Origin: a bacterium
GTDB lineage: Bacteria > Vulcanimicrobiota > Xenobia > Xenobiales > JADMJV01
Assembly: GCA_018780265.1 (NCBI GenBank)
Contig: JADMJV010000158.1
Coordinates: 1-44,551, forward strand
Direction of reading: 5' to 3'
DNA: 44,551 bases
The position numbers were made by a program, and so were the translations under genes. How positions within the stretch are numbered: position 1 is the stretch's first letter; each line of letters opens with the position of its first letter. Shown piece after piece: positions 7,418-17,900 of the stretch. The notes beneath the pieces were generated by a model. It had not been told where the DNA came from. It saw nothing but the letters and a program-made list of their open reading frames with translations, and ran no database searches.

Positions 7418-8278
7418 ATGAACATGAAGATCAGCAATGCCAAACCGCCCCACATCCCCCCTTCTCTGCCGCCGGCACCGTCTCGTCGGCCTGAAGATCA
7501 GGTCACACTCGGTGAGCATCGCCAGCCTCCCCTGGAGAAGGCCACTCTCTGGCAAAAAGCTGTGGCCACCACTGGAGTCGCTGCCACCGCCACGGTGGTG
7601 GCCGGTCTGGCCTATGGGGGCGCCTTTTCCAGTATGGGAGCGGGCCTGGCCGTGGCCGGCTCGATGGTCGGAGCCTATTTTCTGGCCGATATCAGTACCG
7701 GGCTGGTCCACCATTTTCTTGACAATGTTGATCCCAAAAAGCTTCCGGGGGGTCTGGCTCGCATCGCCGACGACTTCCAAAATCATCACGATCACCCGCG
7801 CGACGTGGTTCATCGCGAATTTGCCAACCACACCGCTGATACCCAGCGGATCACCACCCCTATGCTGGCCGGCCTGGCGGCGCTGGCCTGGACCTTGCCC
7901 CAGTTAGCCCCCCTCACCGCCGGCCTGACCGTCTTTGCCAACTGCGCCAACCTGGCCCAGGAATTCCACCGACGCGCACATATGAGCGACGCCGAGAATC
8001 CCGCTTTGGTTAACCTTTGCCAGAAGGTGGGCCTCATGGTGCCGCGCCGCCTGCATCTGCAGCACCATGGCGCCGGTCACAAGTCCCATTACGCACTCCT
8101 CAACGGCGCCACCAACAAAATCCTGGACGATGTCCACTTTCGCCTCACTCCCGGTGGGGTCAAGAGCAACCTGCTCCGCAAAATGGAAGTTGCCCTCTAT
8201 CATTGGCAGGGCAGCGAGCCCAACAACTGGGCGGAGACCCCTGGCCTCAAAGAACAGGCCCTGCGCGGAATCAAATAG
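7418..8278 (+). CDS. CarF/TMEM189-like plasmanylethanolamine desaturase family protein
   Basis: The start is taken at ATG 7418 rather than GTG 7361. A Pro-rich, polar N-terminal stretch of about 45 residues is followed by membrane segments (about 48-95: ATTGVAATATVVAGLAYGG and VAGSMVGAYFLADI) and the His-rich blocks of the CarF/TMEM189 lipid desaturases: DISTGLVHHFLD, DDFQNHHDHP, QEFHRRAHM, LHLQHHGAGHKSHYAL, then GATNKILDD. In this family these histidines bind a di-iron centre that introduces the vinyl-ether bond of plasmalogens; in Myxococcus, CarF also conveys a singlet-oxygen signal. The pattern is clearly that of the superfamily, but the His blocks differ from the usual E-H-H and N-x-I-H-x-x-S-H, so the substrate may differ. 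It lies directly upstream of, and in the same direction as, the megasynthase genes (217-nt gap). Confidence 0.72.
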   Translation: MNMKISNAKPPHIPPSLPPAPSRRPEDQVTLGEHRQPPLEKATLWQKAVATTGVAATATVVAGLAYGGAFSSMGAGLAVAGSMVGAYFLADISTGLVHHFLDNVDPKKLPGGLARIADDFQNHHDHPRDVVHREFANHTADTQRITTPMLAGLAALAWTLPQLAPLTAGLTVFANCANLAQEFHRRAHMSDAENPALVNLCQKVGLMVPRRLHLQHHGAGHKSHYALLNGATNKILDDVHFRLTPGGVKSNLLRKMEVALYHWQGSEPNNWAETPGLKEQALRGIK

Positions 8279-8495
8279 CGGGTAAGCGTTGCCCGCACGC
8301 GCTCCATTCGGGGTGCGCTGGTCTTTGCCTCGCAGGGCAGTCTGATGCGGGTTGACCGCAACGGCCGCTTTGGGTGGACGCTTCACGGGCCTTCGCCTCC
8401 TTTTGGGTAGAGAAGGCCACGCGACGTCTCCCGTCCGCGCTGGCCGTGAAAGGGAAACGGGCAGGACCATTGCGGTTTTTCCAGCACTAAGGCGC

Positions 8496-11093
8496 ATGGT
8501 TACCCGAGCACTTTCGACCGAACATTTGAGTGGACGGCTTCCGAAAGAAGCTGGTCCCTCCAACCTGAGCTTGGACTACCCTCGGCCAAAACACTACATC
8601 GGCAACACGGCTGCGGTGCCTGTGACCCTCGACGCGCTGCGATTCGAACAGATGGAGCCGTTGGAAGTCTATGCGGCTCTCATGACGGCGCTCAAAGTTG
8701 TCCTCCACAAGCACACAAACAGCCCGTCCATCGTGGTGGGCAGCCCGGCCCCGCGGTCTGCAATCAAGGCGCTGGCTATCGTGAACGAGATTCCGCTGCA
8801 ATCGTCGCTTCGGCAGCTGCAGGTGGCAATCCGCGAGACCTTGCGCCAGGCTTACCAAATGCAGGGGGCTCCGTGCGCGGATGTCATTGGCGATCGGGGC
8901 TTGGCGAATGCCCAAAACCAGTGCCCGCTCTTCGACGTAGCGCTGAGACTGGAGGGCCTCCACGGGGAAATGCCCGACTTGATGCAAGATATGACCATCG
9001 ATTTTGCCCGGCAAGACAACCAGCTCTGCGGTCAGATTCTCTACAACACATCCCTTTTCGACCATGGCAGCGTCGAGCGATTTCGCAATCATCTGGTCCG
9101 GGCTTTGGAAGCAGACCCGGAAACGACGGTTTGCGAGCTCGATTTGCGGACCGAATCGGATCTTCGGATGCTCGCCCAGTGGAGCGAGACGCTCTCACCC
9201 TTCGGGCCTGAACGCTGTATCCATGAGCTGTTCGAGGAACAGGTCGAGCGAACGCCCGAGGCCATAGCGGTGGTTTTTGCTGAGCAACGGTTGACCTATC
9301 GCGAGCTGAACCAGGGGGCCAATCAGGTTGCCCGCCACTTGCGGGCGGCGGGCGTTGGGCCGGAGGACCTCGTGGGCATCCTGCTGGAGCGGTCGGCTCA
9401 GCTCGTGGTCGCCATTCTCGGAGTCTTGAAAGCGGGCGGCGCCTACGTGCCGCTCGACCCGAAATATCCCAGGGACAGGCTGGCCTTCATGCTGCAGGAC
9501 GCGCGCGCCGGGGTCCTCTTGACCCAGCACAGTCTGGCCAGCTCGGCAGCCGCGCAGACCGTTTTTCTCGATACCGACTGGCCCGCCATTTCCAGGCAGG
9601 CCGTCGAGAATCTGGAAACAGTGACAACTTCCCACAACCTCGCAGTGGTGATCTACACTTCCGGGTCAACCGGGCAACCCAAGGGTGTGATGCTCACCCA
9701 TGCAAACCTGGCCCATTTTGTGCAGGCGATGCGCGTCACCCTGGGCATCGCCCCCGAGGACGTGTATCTTCACACCGGCTCAATTACTTACGCCTTATCC
9801 ATCCGACAGTTGATGGTCCCGCTCTGCCACGGCGCCCGCCTGATCATGGCCTCCTCGGCTCAAATTTCAGAACCCTTGTCGCTGTTCTCGCTGGTGAAGC
9901 AGCAGGGCGTTACGCGCATGGATTTCGTGCCGTCCTATTGGCGAAGCTGCAACCTGGCTCTCGAGGGCCTCCCTGCTGCAGAGAGAGAGGCCTTACTGGA
10001 CAACCAGTTGCGACACATCGTTTGCGTCGGAGAGCCCCTCCTTTCCGACATCCCTCGCAAATGGGCTCGCGACTTCCGGCATCCGGCCCAACTGACCAAT
10101 ATCTTTGGCCAGACCGAGACAACCGGGCTGGTCGCCGCCTATCCCATTCCCGACGCTCACTACGAGTGCAGAGTGCACGTCCTGCCCGTGGGTCGCCCAA
10201 CCGCCAACACACGCGTCTACGTTCTCGACTCCAAGATGCATCCGGTGGCGCCCGGTTGCCCCGGCGAGGTCTTTGTCTGCAACCCCAGCGTCGCACGCGG
10301 ATATCTCAATCGACCGGATATGACCGCCGAGAAATTCGTCGAGAGCCCCCTCCCTGTGGAGCCCGGCGAACGTCTTTACAGGACAGGCGACCAGGCCCGA
10401 CATCGTTGGGACGGTGCTCTGGAGTTGCTCGGTCGCCAGGATCAGCAAGTCAAGGTGCGCGGGATGCGAGTGGATCTGGGCGAGATCGAAGGGACGATCC
10501 TCTCTCACCCGGCCATCAGTCAGTGTGCCGTGAAAGCTTACGAGGAAGCTGGCCTGCGGCTGGCCGCGTTTTACGTTGCGCGAGGTAGCCAGAAGCAAGT
10601 GAGCGAGGAGGCTCTGCGCGAATTTCTGCGCGGTCAACTGGCTGACTCCATGATTCCCTCAGTCTTCCTTCAGGTCGACGCGATGCCCCTCACACCCACC
10701 GGAAAAATCGACCGCCAAGCGCTGCCCGTCCCAACCCGATCGATGCGCCACGACCCCCCCTCCCCGGGCACTCGGTCTAACCCGGTAGAAGAAACGATTT
10801 GCCAGGTGTTACAGGAGTTGCTGCAAGTCGAAAAGGTGGGGATACACGACAATTTCTCGGACCTGGGAGTGCACTCTTTACTGCTGATGCAAATGCAAAC
10901 GCGATTGACCCAGGCGTTGCAGCAGCCCATCTCCACGCTGGACCTGCTCCGGCACGCAACGACCCGCTCTTTGGCCGAATTTCTCCGTCCCGAGCGCCGC
11001 CTTTCCCCATCCCTCAACCAGGCCAGGGACCGCGGTGACAAGCGCCGACGATTGCGCCGCCCAACCGAGAACCGGAGAGTAGAGGATGGCTAA
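8496..11093 (+). CDS. NRPS loading-type module: half condensation domain-A-T
   Basis: The start is placed at ATG 8496 (AAGG six bases upstream); the frame is open from 8352. Residues about 15-230 match only the C-terminal lobe of a condensation domain (from LSLDYPRPKHYI through VVLHKHTNSPSIVVGSP and CPLFDVALRLEG); the HHxxxDG lobe is absent. The A domain follows: A3 VIYTSGSTGQPKGVML, A5 NIFGQTETTG, A7/A8 LYRTGDQARHRWDG and GRQDQQVKVRGMRVDLGEIE, A10 PTGKIDRQAL. A T domain follows with DLGVHSLLLMQ. The specificity residues read by eye are A-L-R-D-V-V-I-G-L-K. Asp235, which holds the alpha-amino group, is Ala, and residue 278 is Asp. This suggests a starter acid without an alpha-amine rather than a standard amino acid. 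The gene overlaps the PKS start by 8 nt. Confidence 0.88.
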   Translation: MVTRALSTEHLSGRLPKEAGPSNLSLDYPRPKHYIGNTAAVPVTLDALRFEQMEPLEVYAALMTALKVVLHKHTNSPSIVVGSPAPRSAIKALAIVNEIPLQSSLRQLQVAIRETLRQAYQMQGAPCADVIGDRGLANAQNQCPLFDVALRLEGLHGEMPDLMQDMTIDFARQDNQLCGQILYNTSLFDHGSVERFRNHLVRALEADPETTVCELDLRTESDLRMLAQWSETLSPFGPERCIHELFEEQVERTPEAIAVVFAEQRLTYRELNQGANQVARHLRAAGVGPEDLVGILLERSAQLVVAILGVLKAGGAYVPLDPKYPRDRLAFMLQDARAGVLLTQHSLASSAAAQTVFLDTDWPAISRQAVENLETVTTSHNLAVVIYTSGSTGQPKGVMLTHANLAHFVQAMRVTLGIAPEDVYLHTGSITYALSIRQLMVPLCHGARLIMASSAQISEPLSLFSLVKQQGVTRMDFVPSYWRSCNLALEGLPAAEREALLDNQLRHIVCVGEPLLSDIPRKWARDFRHPAQLTNIFGQTETTGLVAAYPIPDAHYECRVHVLPVGRPTANTRVYVLDSKMHPVAPGCPGEVFVCNPSVARGYLNRPDMTAEKFVESPLPVEPGERLYRTGDQARHRWDGALELLGRQDQQVKVRGMRVDLGEIEGTILSHPAISQCAVKAYEEAGLRLAAFYVARGSQKQVSEEALREFLRGQLADSMIPSVFLQVDAMPLTPTGKIDRQALPVPTRSMRHDPPSPGTRSNPVEETICQVLQELLQVEKVGIHDNFSDLGVHSLLLMQMQTRLTQALQQPISTLDLLRHATTRSLAEFLRPERRLSPSLNQARDRGDKRRRLRRPTENRRVEDG

Positions 11094-14000
11094 GGCAGAG
11101 GTGGCCGCGGGCGTGGCCGTCATCGGCCTGGCCTGCCGGTTTCCAGGCGCTCGAAATGTAGACGAATTCTGGCACAATCTTCGCACCGGCAAGGAATCCG
11201 TCTCCTTCTTCGAAGACCCCGAGCTTGAGGCTTCCGGCGTAGACGCCAAGGCCTTGAATAACCCTAACTATGTCAAGGCGGCCGCAGTTCTGCCGGGGAG
11301 CATCGAGGATTTTGACGCCGACTTCTTCGGCATCAGCGCCCAGGAGGCGACCCTGATGGACCCGCAACACCGCATTCTGCTCGAATGCGCCTGGGAGGCG
11401 CTCGAGAGCGGCGGCTGCGTCCCGCACAGATTCGATGGCGCCATCGGCGTCTTCGTCGGATCCCGCATCAGCGAGTACCTCCTCTTCAACCAGCCTGCGC
11501 CGGACCTGGCCGGATTGGAGCCGGGCTCGGGCGTGACCAACTTGCAACGGCTGATCTGCAATGACAAAGACTATCTGGCTACGCGCATCTCTTTTAAATT
11601 GAATCTGAAAGGCCCGAGTATCAACGTCCAGACCGCCTGCTCCACCTCGCTCGTGGCCGTCCACGTGGCCTGTGAGAGCCTGCTTGGCGGGGAATGCGAC
11701 CTCGCGCTGGCGGGCGGGGTCTCTGTGCGCGTCCCACAGAAAGCCGGCTACTTTTACAGCGAGGGGATGATCTTGTCGCCCGACGGGCATACCCGGCCTT
11801 TCGACGCCGACGCCGGAGGGACGATCTTCTCCTCCGGGGCCGGCATCGTGGCCCTGAAACGGCTCCAGGATGCACTCGACCAGGGCGATAGAATCCTGGC
11901 TGTCATCAAGGGGACGGCCGTCAACAACGACGGCGGGGAATCGAAAGCGGGCTATACGGCGCCCAGCCTGGATGGGCAGGCGGACGTGGTGGATCAGGCC
12001 CTGGGCGCCGCAGGGGTGGAACCGGAAAGCATCTCCTACCTCGAGACCCACGGGACGGCCACGGCGCTCGGCGATCTGATCGAGCTCTCGGCCCTCAAGA
12101 GAGTTTTTGCCGGTTCGGCTACCGGGCGGATCGCGATCGGGTCGGTGAAGAGCAATATCGGCCATACGGTCCAGGCCGCCGGCGTGGCAGGCTTGATCAA
12201 GACGGTCCTGATGTTGCACAACCAGACACTTGTTCCCAGCCTGAACTTCCGCACTCCGAATCGCCAGCTCGATCTGGACCAGAGCCCCTTCTCCGTGAAC
12301 ACGACCACCCGCGCCTGGGCGACTTCCGATCGGGCTCCCCGTCGGGCCGGCGTCAGCTCGTTTGGAATGGGCGGAACCAATGCTCACCTGGTATTGGAGG
12401 AAGCACCCGAGGTCGAGGAAATACGGGAGCATCCAGGCCAACCAGATCTGCTAACGCTTTCCGCCAGGAGCGATGCCGCCCTGAGGGACCTGGCGGAAAG
12501 CTATGCTGGCTTCCTGGCCCAGGGCCCTCACGCAAGCCTGGCGGACATCTGCTTCACGGCCAACACCGGTCGCACTCACTTCGGACACCGGCTGGCCCTG
12601 GCGGCCAACTCGACCGCCGCTCTGGCCCAGAAGCTGGCGGGATTCCAGGCGGGAACGGAGACGCCCGGAGTGACCCACGGCCTTGTCCAGGAACGTTCCA
12701 GCCAGCCCAAGATCGCTTTCCTCTTTTCCGGTCAGGGCTCCCAGCATGTCGACATGGGGCGGCAACTCTACCAGACCCAGCCCTTGTTTCGTGCCATCCT
12801 GGACCAGTGCAATGTGATCCTGGGAGGGGATTTGCTGCCGGTCTTATACCCTGCGCAAGACCAGGCTTCTACGCTCGACGAGACAGCCTGGACCCAGCCA
12901 GCCCTCTTTGCCATAGAGTATGCTCTGGCCCAGCTGTGGCGTTCCTGGGGAGTCGAGCCCAGCGCGGTTTTGGGCCACAGCGTTGGGGAGTACGTGGCGG
13001 CCTGCATCGCGGGGGTTTTCCCCATGGAAGAAGGACTGCGTCTGGTTGCGGAGCGCGCCAGGCTGATGCAGGCTCTCCCCCAGACAGGGGAGATGGCCGT
13101 GCTCTTCTGCGACGCATCGCAAGTGATATCGGCGCAGGCGGGGTACGTCGGCCAGGTCTGCATTGCCGCCGAAAACGGCCCCAAGAACACGGCCATTTCG
13201 GGCCACGGCGAGGCGGTCCAGGCGGTTCGGCGGGAACTGGCCGGCCAGGGGATCGGTGGGAAACAACTCAATGTTTCTCATGCCTTTCACTCCATTTTGA
13301 TGGACCCGATGTTGGAGTCCCTGGTTGAGTATGCAGGCCACATTCCGCACGCTTTGCCGGCCATCACCCTGGTTTCCAGCCTGACTGGAAAGCCGGTCAC
13401 GAGAGTCGATGCGGCTTATTGGGGCCATCACGCCCGCGAGAAAGTGAAATTCTGGTCGGGTCTGCGGAGTCTCCAGGAACTTGGCTGCGAGGTCTATCTT
13501 GAAATCGGCCCCGATTCCACGTTGTCGGGGATGGGCCGGCGCTGTCTGCCCGAGGGAAGTGGTGTCTGGTTGCAATCCCTGAGAAAGGGCCGAGAGGACT
13601 GGCAGCAATTGCTCGAAAGCTTGTCGCAGCTTTATGTTCTTGGCTGCGATTTGCGCTTTGGCAGCGGGGAGAAAAGACGTCGGGTGGAGCTTCCCACGGT
13701 CGCCTGGCAACGTCGTCGATACTGGATGGAGCGGAGCGCACGAAAGAAGCTGCCGGAGCCCTCGATTCCCGGCCGGCGGCTTCTTTCCCCAGCCTTGCGC
13801 GAGATCGTTTTCGAGTCGCACCTCTGCTTACGCCATCTGCCCTTTTTGGACCGCCCCCGGTTGCATATTGGAGCCTACCAGGAGATGTTGGCGGGGGCGG
13901 TTCGAGAGGGTCTGGAGAGCGAGAGTTACCTCCTGAAGAATGTGACTGTGGTCCGCCCGCTTCACCTCTTGGAAGAAGACGCCAGGACCGTGCAAATCAT

Positions 14001-14955
14001 TCTTTCTCAGGCGGATACGGTCCAGTCGTCCTTTCGCATTTTCAGTCACGAGGGCGGTTGGAGTGAGCACGCCCATGGCGAGGTGGAGCTGCTTGCGGAT
14101 GACGTCAGGCCCGAAAGGATCGCTCGGGTCAAGATTCAGGAGCGTTGCCGCGAGCAGTGGAGCGATGCGGAATTCCAGGCCGCCTTGCAATCCCACCAAA
14201 TTCAACTGACGCCACTCGATCGGTGGGTAGAGCAGGTCTGGCGCCGGAATGGCGAGGCCCTCGGCCGGATGCGAAGGCCAGAGGGGCCTCTTGACACCGT
14301 GCTGCCTTTCCATCCTGGCCTGACCCACGCGTGCGTGCATCTCTTGTATGCAACCCTGGAGATAGCCGAGGGCCCCCAAGTCGAGGCTTATCTGATGTCT
14401 GGCTTTGAATCCTGTCGCGTGTATCGGCATCGCTACCAGGGTCTGTGGGGCCACGCAGTGACTCGACCGGGCCATGGCCCGGACCTGGTTGGCGATCTGT
14501 GTCTCTTTGACGAGACCGGTCAGGTTGTTGTGGCCATGAAAGGCACTCGACTGAAGGCCCTCGGTGGTGTTAGCCACGGACGCGATCGAAATGGCTCGCC
14601 CGGGCCATTCCAGGCCACGCTGGATCTGGTGAAGTGCGCGCCGCAGGAGGCGCGACCGGGCCCCTTGAGCGAGTATTTGCGGGCCCAGCTATCCCGATTG
14701 TTGGGAGTACCGGAGGCCCGCTTGGAAGGGAGGCGATCCTTGCTGCAGATGGGTTTGGATTCGCTCATGGCGATCGACCTGCGCAACCGAATTGAGGTCG
14801 ATCTCAAGGTGCACATTCCCATGGTCGCATTTCTGACCGGTCCGAGCCTCGACGAAATCGCCGCATTGGTGGAGCAGCGGATGTTTGCCGGCGCGGGCCA
14901 AGCTACGGTCGGACGGAATGGAAGCCAGGAGTGGGAGACGGGAACAATCGAATGA
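11086..14955 (+). CDS. Type I PKS: KS-AT-(DH-like)-ACP
   Basis: A 1289-residue polyketide synthase. The KS (residues about 10-430) has active-site Cys185 in TACSTSL, His322 in ETHGTATALGD and the second His in KSNIGHT. The AT (about 540-830) has GHSVGEYVA and the HAFHS motif typical of malonyl-CoA selection. Residues about 895-1170 have the double-hotdog dehydratase layout but lack catalysis: the HxxxGxxxxP region reads RLHIGAYQEM without the His, and the second-half Asp region reads FHPGLTHACVHL with Thr for Asp. There is no KR or ER. An ACP closes the protein (QMGLDSLMAID). It should add one malonate-derived ketide and leave the beta-keto group unreduced. The ATG lies inside the end of the upstream NRPS gene, and the TGA stop overlaps the next ATG (ATGA), so the three genes are translationally coupled. 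Confidence 0.93.
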   Translation: MAKAEVAAGVAVIGLACRFPGARNVDEFWHNLRTGKESVSFFEDPELEASGVDAKALNNPNYVKAAAVLPGSIEDFDADFFGISAQEATLMDPQHRILLECAWEALESGGCVPHRFDGAIGVFVGSRISEYLLFNQPAPDLAGLEPGSGVTNLQRLICNDKDYLATRISFKLNLKGPSINVQTACSTSLVAVHVACESLLGGECDLALAGGVSVRVPQKAGYFYSEGMILSPDGHTRPFDADAGGTIFSSGAGIVALKRLQDALDQGDRILAVIKGTAVNNDGGESKAGYTAPSLDGQADVVDQALGAAGVEPESISYLETHGTATALGDLIELSALKRVFAGSATGRIAIGSVKSNIGHTVQAAGVAGLIKTVLMLHNQTLVPSLNFRTPNRQLDLDQSPFSVNTTTRAWATSDRAPRRAGVSSFGMGGTNAHLVLEEAPEVEEIREHPGQPDLLTLSARSDAALRDLAESYAGFLAQGPHASLADICFTANTGRTHFGHRLALAANSTAALAQKLAGFQAGTETPGVTHGLVQERSSQPKIAFLFSGQGSQHVDMGRQLYQTQPLFRAILDQCNVILGGDLLPVLYPAQDQASTLDETAWTQPALFAIEYALAQLWRSWGVEPSAVLGHSVGEYVAACIAGVFPMEEGLRLVAERARLMQALPQTGEMAVLFCDASQVISAQAGYVGQVCIAAENGPKNTAISGHGEAVQAVRRELAGQGIGGKQLNVSHAFHSILMDPMLESLVEYAGHIPHALPAITLVSSLTGKPVTRVDAAYWGHHAREKVKFWSGLRSLQELGCEVYLEIGPDSTLSGMGRRCLPEGSGVWLQSLRKGREDWQQLLESLSQLYVLGCDLRFGSGEKRRRVELPTVAWQRRRYWMERSARKKLPEPSIPGRRLLSPALREIVFESHLCLRHLPFLDRPRLHIGAYQEMLAGAVREGLESESYLLKNVTVVRPLHLLEEDARTVQIILSQADTVQSSFRIFSHEGGWSEHAHGEVELLADDVRPERIARVKIQERCREQWSDAEFQAALQSHQIQLTPLDRWVEQVWRRNGEALGRMRRPEGPLDTVLPFHPGLTHACVHLLYATLEIAEGPQVEAYLMSGFESCRVYRHRYQGLWGHAVTRPGHGPDLVGDLCLFDETGQVVVAMKGTRLKALGGVSHGRDRNGSPGPFQATLDLVKCAPQEARPGPLSEYLRAQLSRLLGVPEARLEGRRSLLQMGLDSLMAIDLRNRIEVDLKVHIPMVAFLTGPSLDEIAALVEQRMFAGAGQATVGRNGSQEWETGTIE

Positions 14956-17900
14956 CCAACACAAACATCGCAGAATCTCTCCAAGAGCTCTACGACCAGG
15001 GGATCCAGCTATGGGCCGACGCCAGCGGTCAGCTTCGGTTCCGAGCGCCGCGAGGAGCGCTGACAGAGGATCGTCGGACCTGGCTGCGCCATCACAAAAC
15101 GGAGGTGCTGGCTTATTTGCAAGGGGCGACGGAGTTTCCCCTGTCCTTTGGCCAGGAACGGCTCTGGTTCCTAGACCGCTTGGAGCCAGCCAGTGCCTTT
15201 TACAACGTGCCCTTTACCTATCGCTTGCGGGGTGCGCTGAACCCGACCGCGCTGGAGCAAAGCCTCAACGCAGTCGTCGCAAGACATGCTATTTTGCGTT
15301 CCAGCTTCACGACCCGAGAGGGGCGGCCCGTCCAGGTGATCCAGTCCAAGCGCAGGGTGCCCTTCTTGCAAGTAGACCTGCGCCTGTTTCCTGCCTGCGA
15401 GCGCGAGGCAGAGGCACAGCGGCAACTGGCCACGGATGCCAACACTCCCTTTGAGTTGGCGGCGGGGCCTCTTTTTCGAGCCATTCTCTTCCAATTGGAG
15501 GAACACGATTGGCTGCTCTTTCTGAACCTCCATCATATCGTCGCAGACGGATGGTCGATCCGCAACGTCTTTCACCCGGAGCTGGCTTCGCTCTACCAGG
15601 GTTTCTGCAGCGGGGAGGCGCCCCCTTTGCCGGTCCCGCCATTCCAATTCAGCGACCTTGCCCGCTGGCAGAGACAATCTTCATCCGACCCGCACCTGGC
15701 GCAGCAGTTGGACTACTGGCGTCAACAACTTGCCGGTTGCTCCGGCCTGCTTCAATTGCCTACGGACCATCCCCGCCCCATGTCGCAGACCTTTCGCGGG
15801 TCGATGGAGCTGTTCACTTTTCCGCCCTCGTTGTATGCCGATTTAAAAGCGTTGAGTCGAGCTCAAAGCGTGACGATGGCCAGTACCCTGCAGGCTGCCT
15901 TCAGTGTGCTGCTTCATCGCTATACGGGCCAGGAGGATATCCTGATTGGTTTTCCCATTGCCAATCGGAGCGACCCTGACCTGGAAAAACTGGTCGGTTT
16001 CATCACCAATACCCTGGTCTTGCGCACGAACCTGGCCGGTAACCCCACTTTCACGGAGGTGCTGGCGCGCGCCCACCAGACGGCCCTGGAGGCCATCCAA
16101 CACCAGGACCTTCCCTTTGCCAAATTAGTGCAAGAGCTGCAACCCGATCGATACCTCAACCAGACTCCGTTTTTCCAGGTGATGTTTGGGATGACCAGCG
16201 GCGGGGCCAACGATTCCCTGAAACTGGCGGGAATCGAGCCCGCTCCGATGCGCATTTACAATAATGACACGGCCAAATTCGATCTGAGCTTGCTCATCTC
16301 CGAAGATGGCGAAACGGCCCGCGTGCGGCTTGAGTACAATCTCGACCTTTTTGAACGAGAGACCATGCTCCGCCTGGTCCAGCATTTCGTTACGTTGCTG
16401 ACAGGTATCGTCACTCGTCCGGAAGAGCGCATCATGTCCTTGCCTCTGCTGCCGGAAGGCGAGCTTGCCCAGTTGTCCAGGTGGAACGAGAATGTCGTCG
16501 ACTTTCCTCAAAGCGACTGCCTTCCGCAGAGGCTGGCGGCTCAGGTTGAGCGCACGCCCTCACAAGTCGCCGTCCTCTTCACCGACGAGGCAGGTCAGCA
16601 TTCTTCCTTGACTTACGACGAGCTCAATTGTCGAGCCAACCGTTTGGCCCATTTCCTGCAGGGCCTGGGAGTCGGCCCCAATCACCTGGTGGGAATCTGT
16701 ATCGAGCGGTCTTTGGACATGGTAGTTGGCCTGCTGGCTATTTTGAAAACGGGCGGTGCCTGTGTGGCATTGGATCCGACCTATCCGCAAGAGACCCTGC
16801 AATTTATGATCCAGGATTCCGGGATGGCGGTCCTTTTGACGCAAGAGAAGTTGCTGAGCCGGCTACCGCAGGGCTCCAACCTGACTGCCATCTGCATGGA
16901 CACGATCTGGCAGACGGTGGCCGACCCATCCGATCACAATCCGAAAGCTCAGGTGTCCGGAGAGGACCTCGTCTACGCGATTTATACCTCAGGCTCGACG
17001 GGCCTGCCGAAAGGGATTGGCTTTCCTCACCGCGCACTGGCCAACATCCTCCAGTGGCATCTCAAACACCCTATCCTGGGTCGCAAGGCTCGGACCGTGC
17101 AATATTCCACGTTCGGATTCTGCGTCAGTTTTCAGGAGATTTTCTTAACCTGGCTGACGGGCGGGACGCTGGTCCTGATTCCCGACGCCATCCGGCGTGA
17201 TATGACCAGGATGGCGCGCTTTCTGGCCCGCGAAGCGATCGAGGCGCTTTATCTACCCTTCACTGCCTTGAAGAATCTGGCCGAAGTCTATGCAGAGGAT
17301 GCGGCCATGCCGCTCCCCACCAGCCTGCGTGCCGTGGTGACTGCCGGAGAGCCGTTGCATCTGACTTCCTCGCTGCGCTCCTGGTTCAGCCGGCTGGGAG
17401 ACTGCTCGCTGCACAATCAATTCGGAGCCTCGGAAACACATGTAGTGACCACCTGTACACTTGGGCCATTGGAGAGGTGGCCCTCTGTGGCGCCCATCGG
17501 CAGGGCGGTTGCTAATACCCAGATTCACATCCTCGATCGGCAACTGCAGCCCGTTCCGATTGGGATTCCCGGCGAGCTGTGCGTGGCCGGGGTGGCCCTG
17601 GCCAACGGGTATCTTAACGACCCCGAGTTGACCCGTCAGAAGTTCCTCGCCAATCCCTTTGAGCGGCCTCAAGCGGCCTGGGATCGCCTTTACAGAACGG
17701 GCGACCTGGCCCGCTATCGAAGTGACGGCAGCCTCGAGCATTTGGGTCGCATCGACCAGCAGGTCAAAATCCGAGGATTTCGCCTCGAGTTGGAAGCAGT
17801 CGAAAGCGTGATTCGCCAATTCTCCACCATCCGGGACGTGGTTGTGCTGGTGCCGGAGAATGACCAGGGCATCCCCAGATTGATTGCCTATGTCGTCGCT

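Noticed and set aside
11014..12441. Minus-strand 475-aa frame opposite the ketosynthase
   Set aside because: Long only because of high GC; the plus strand encodes all KS active-site motifs.
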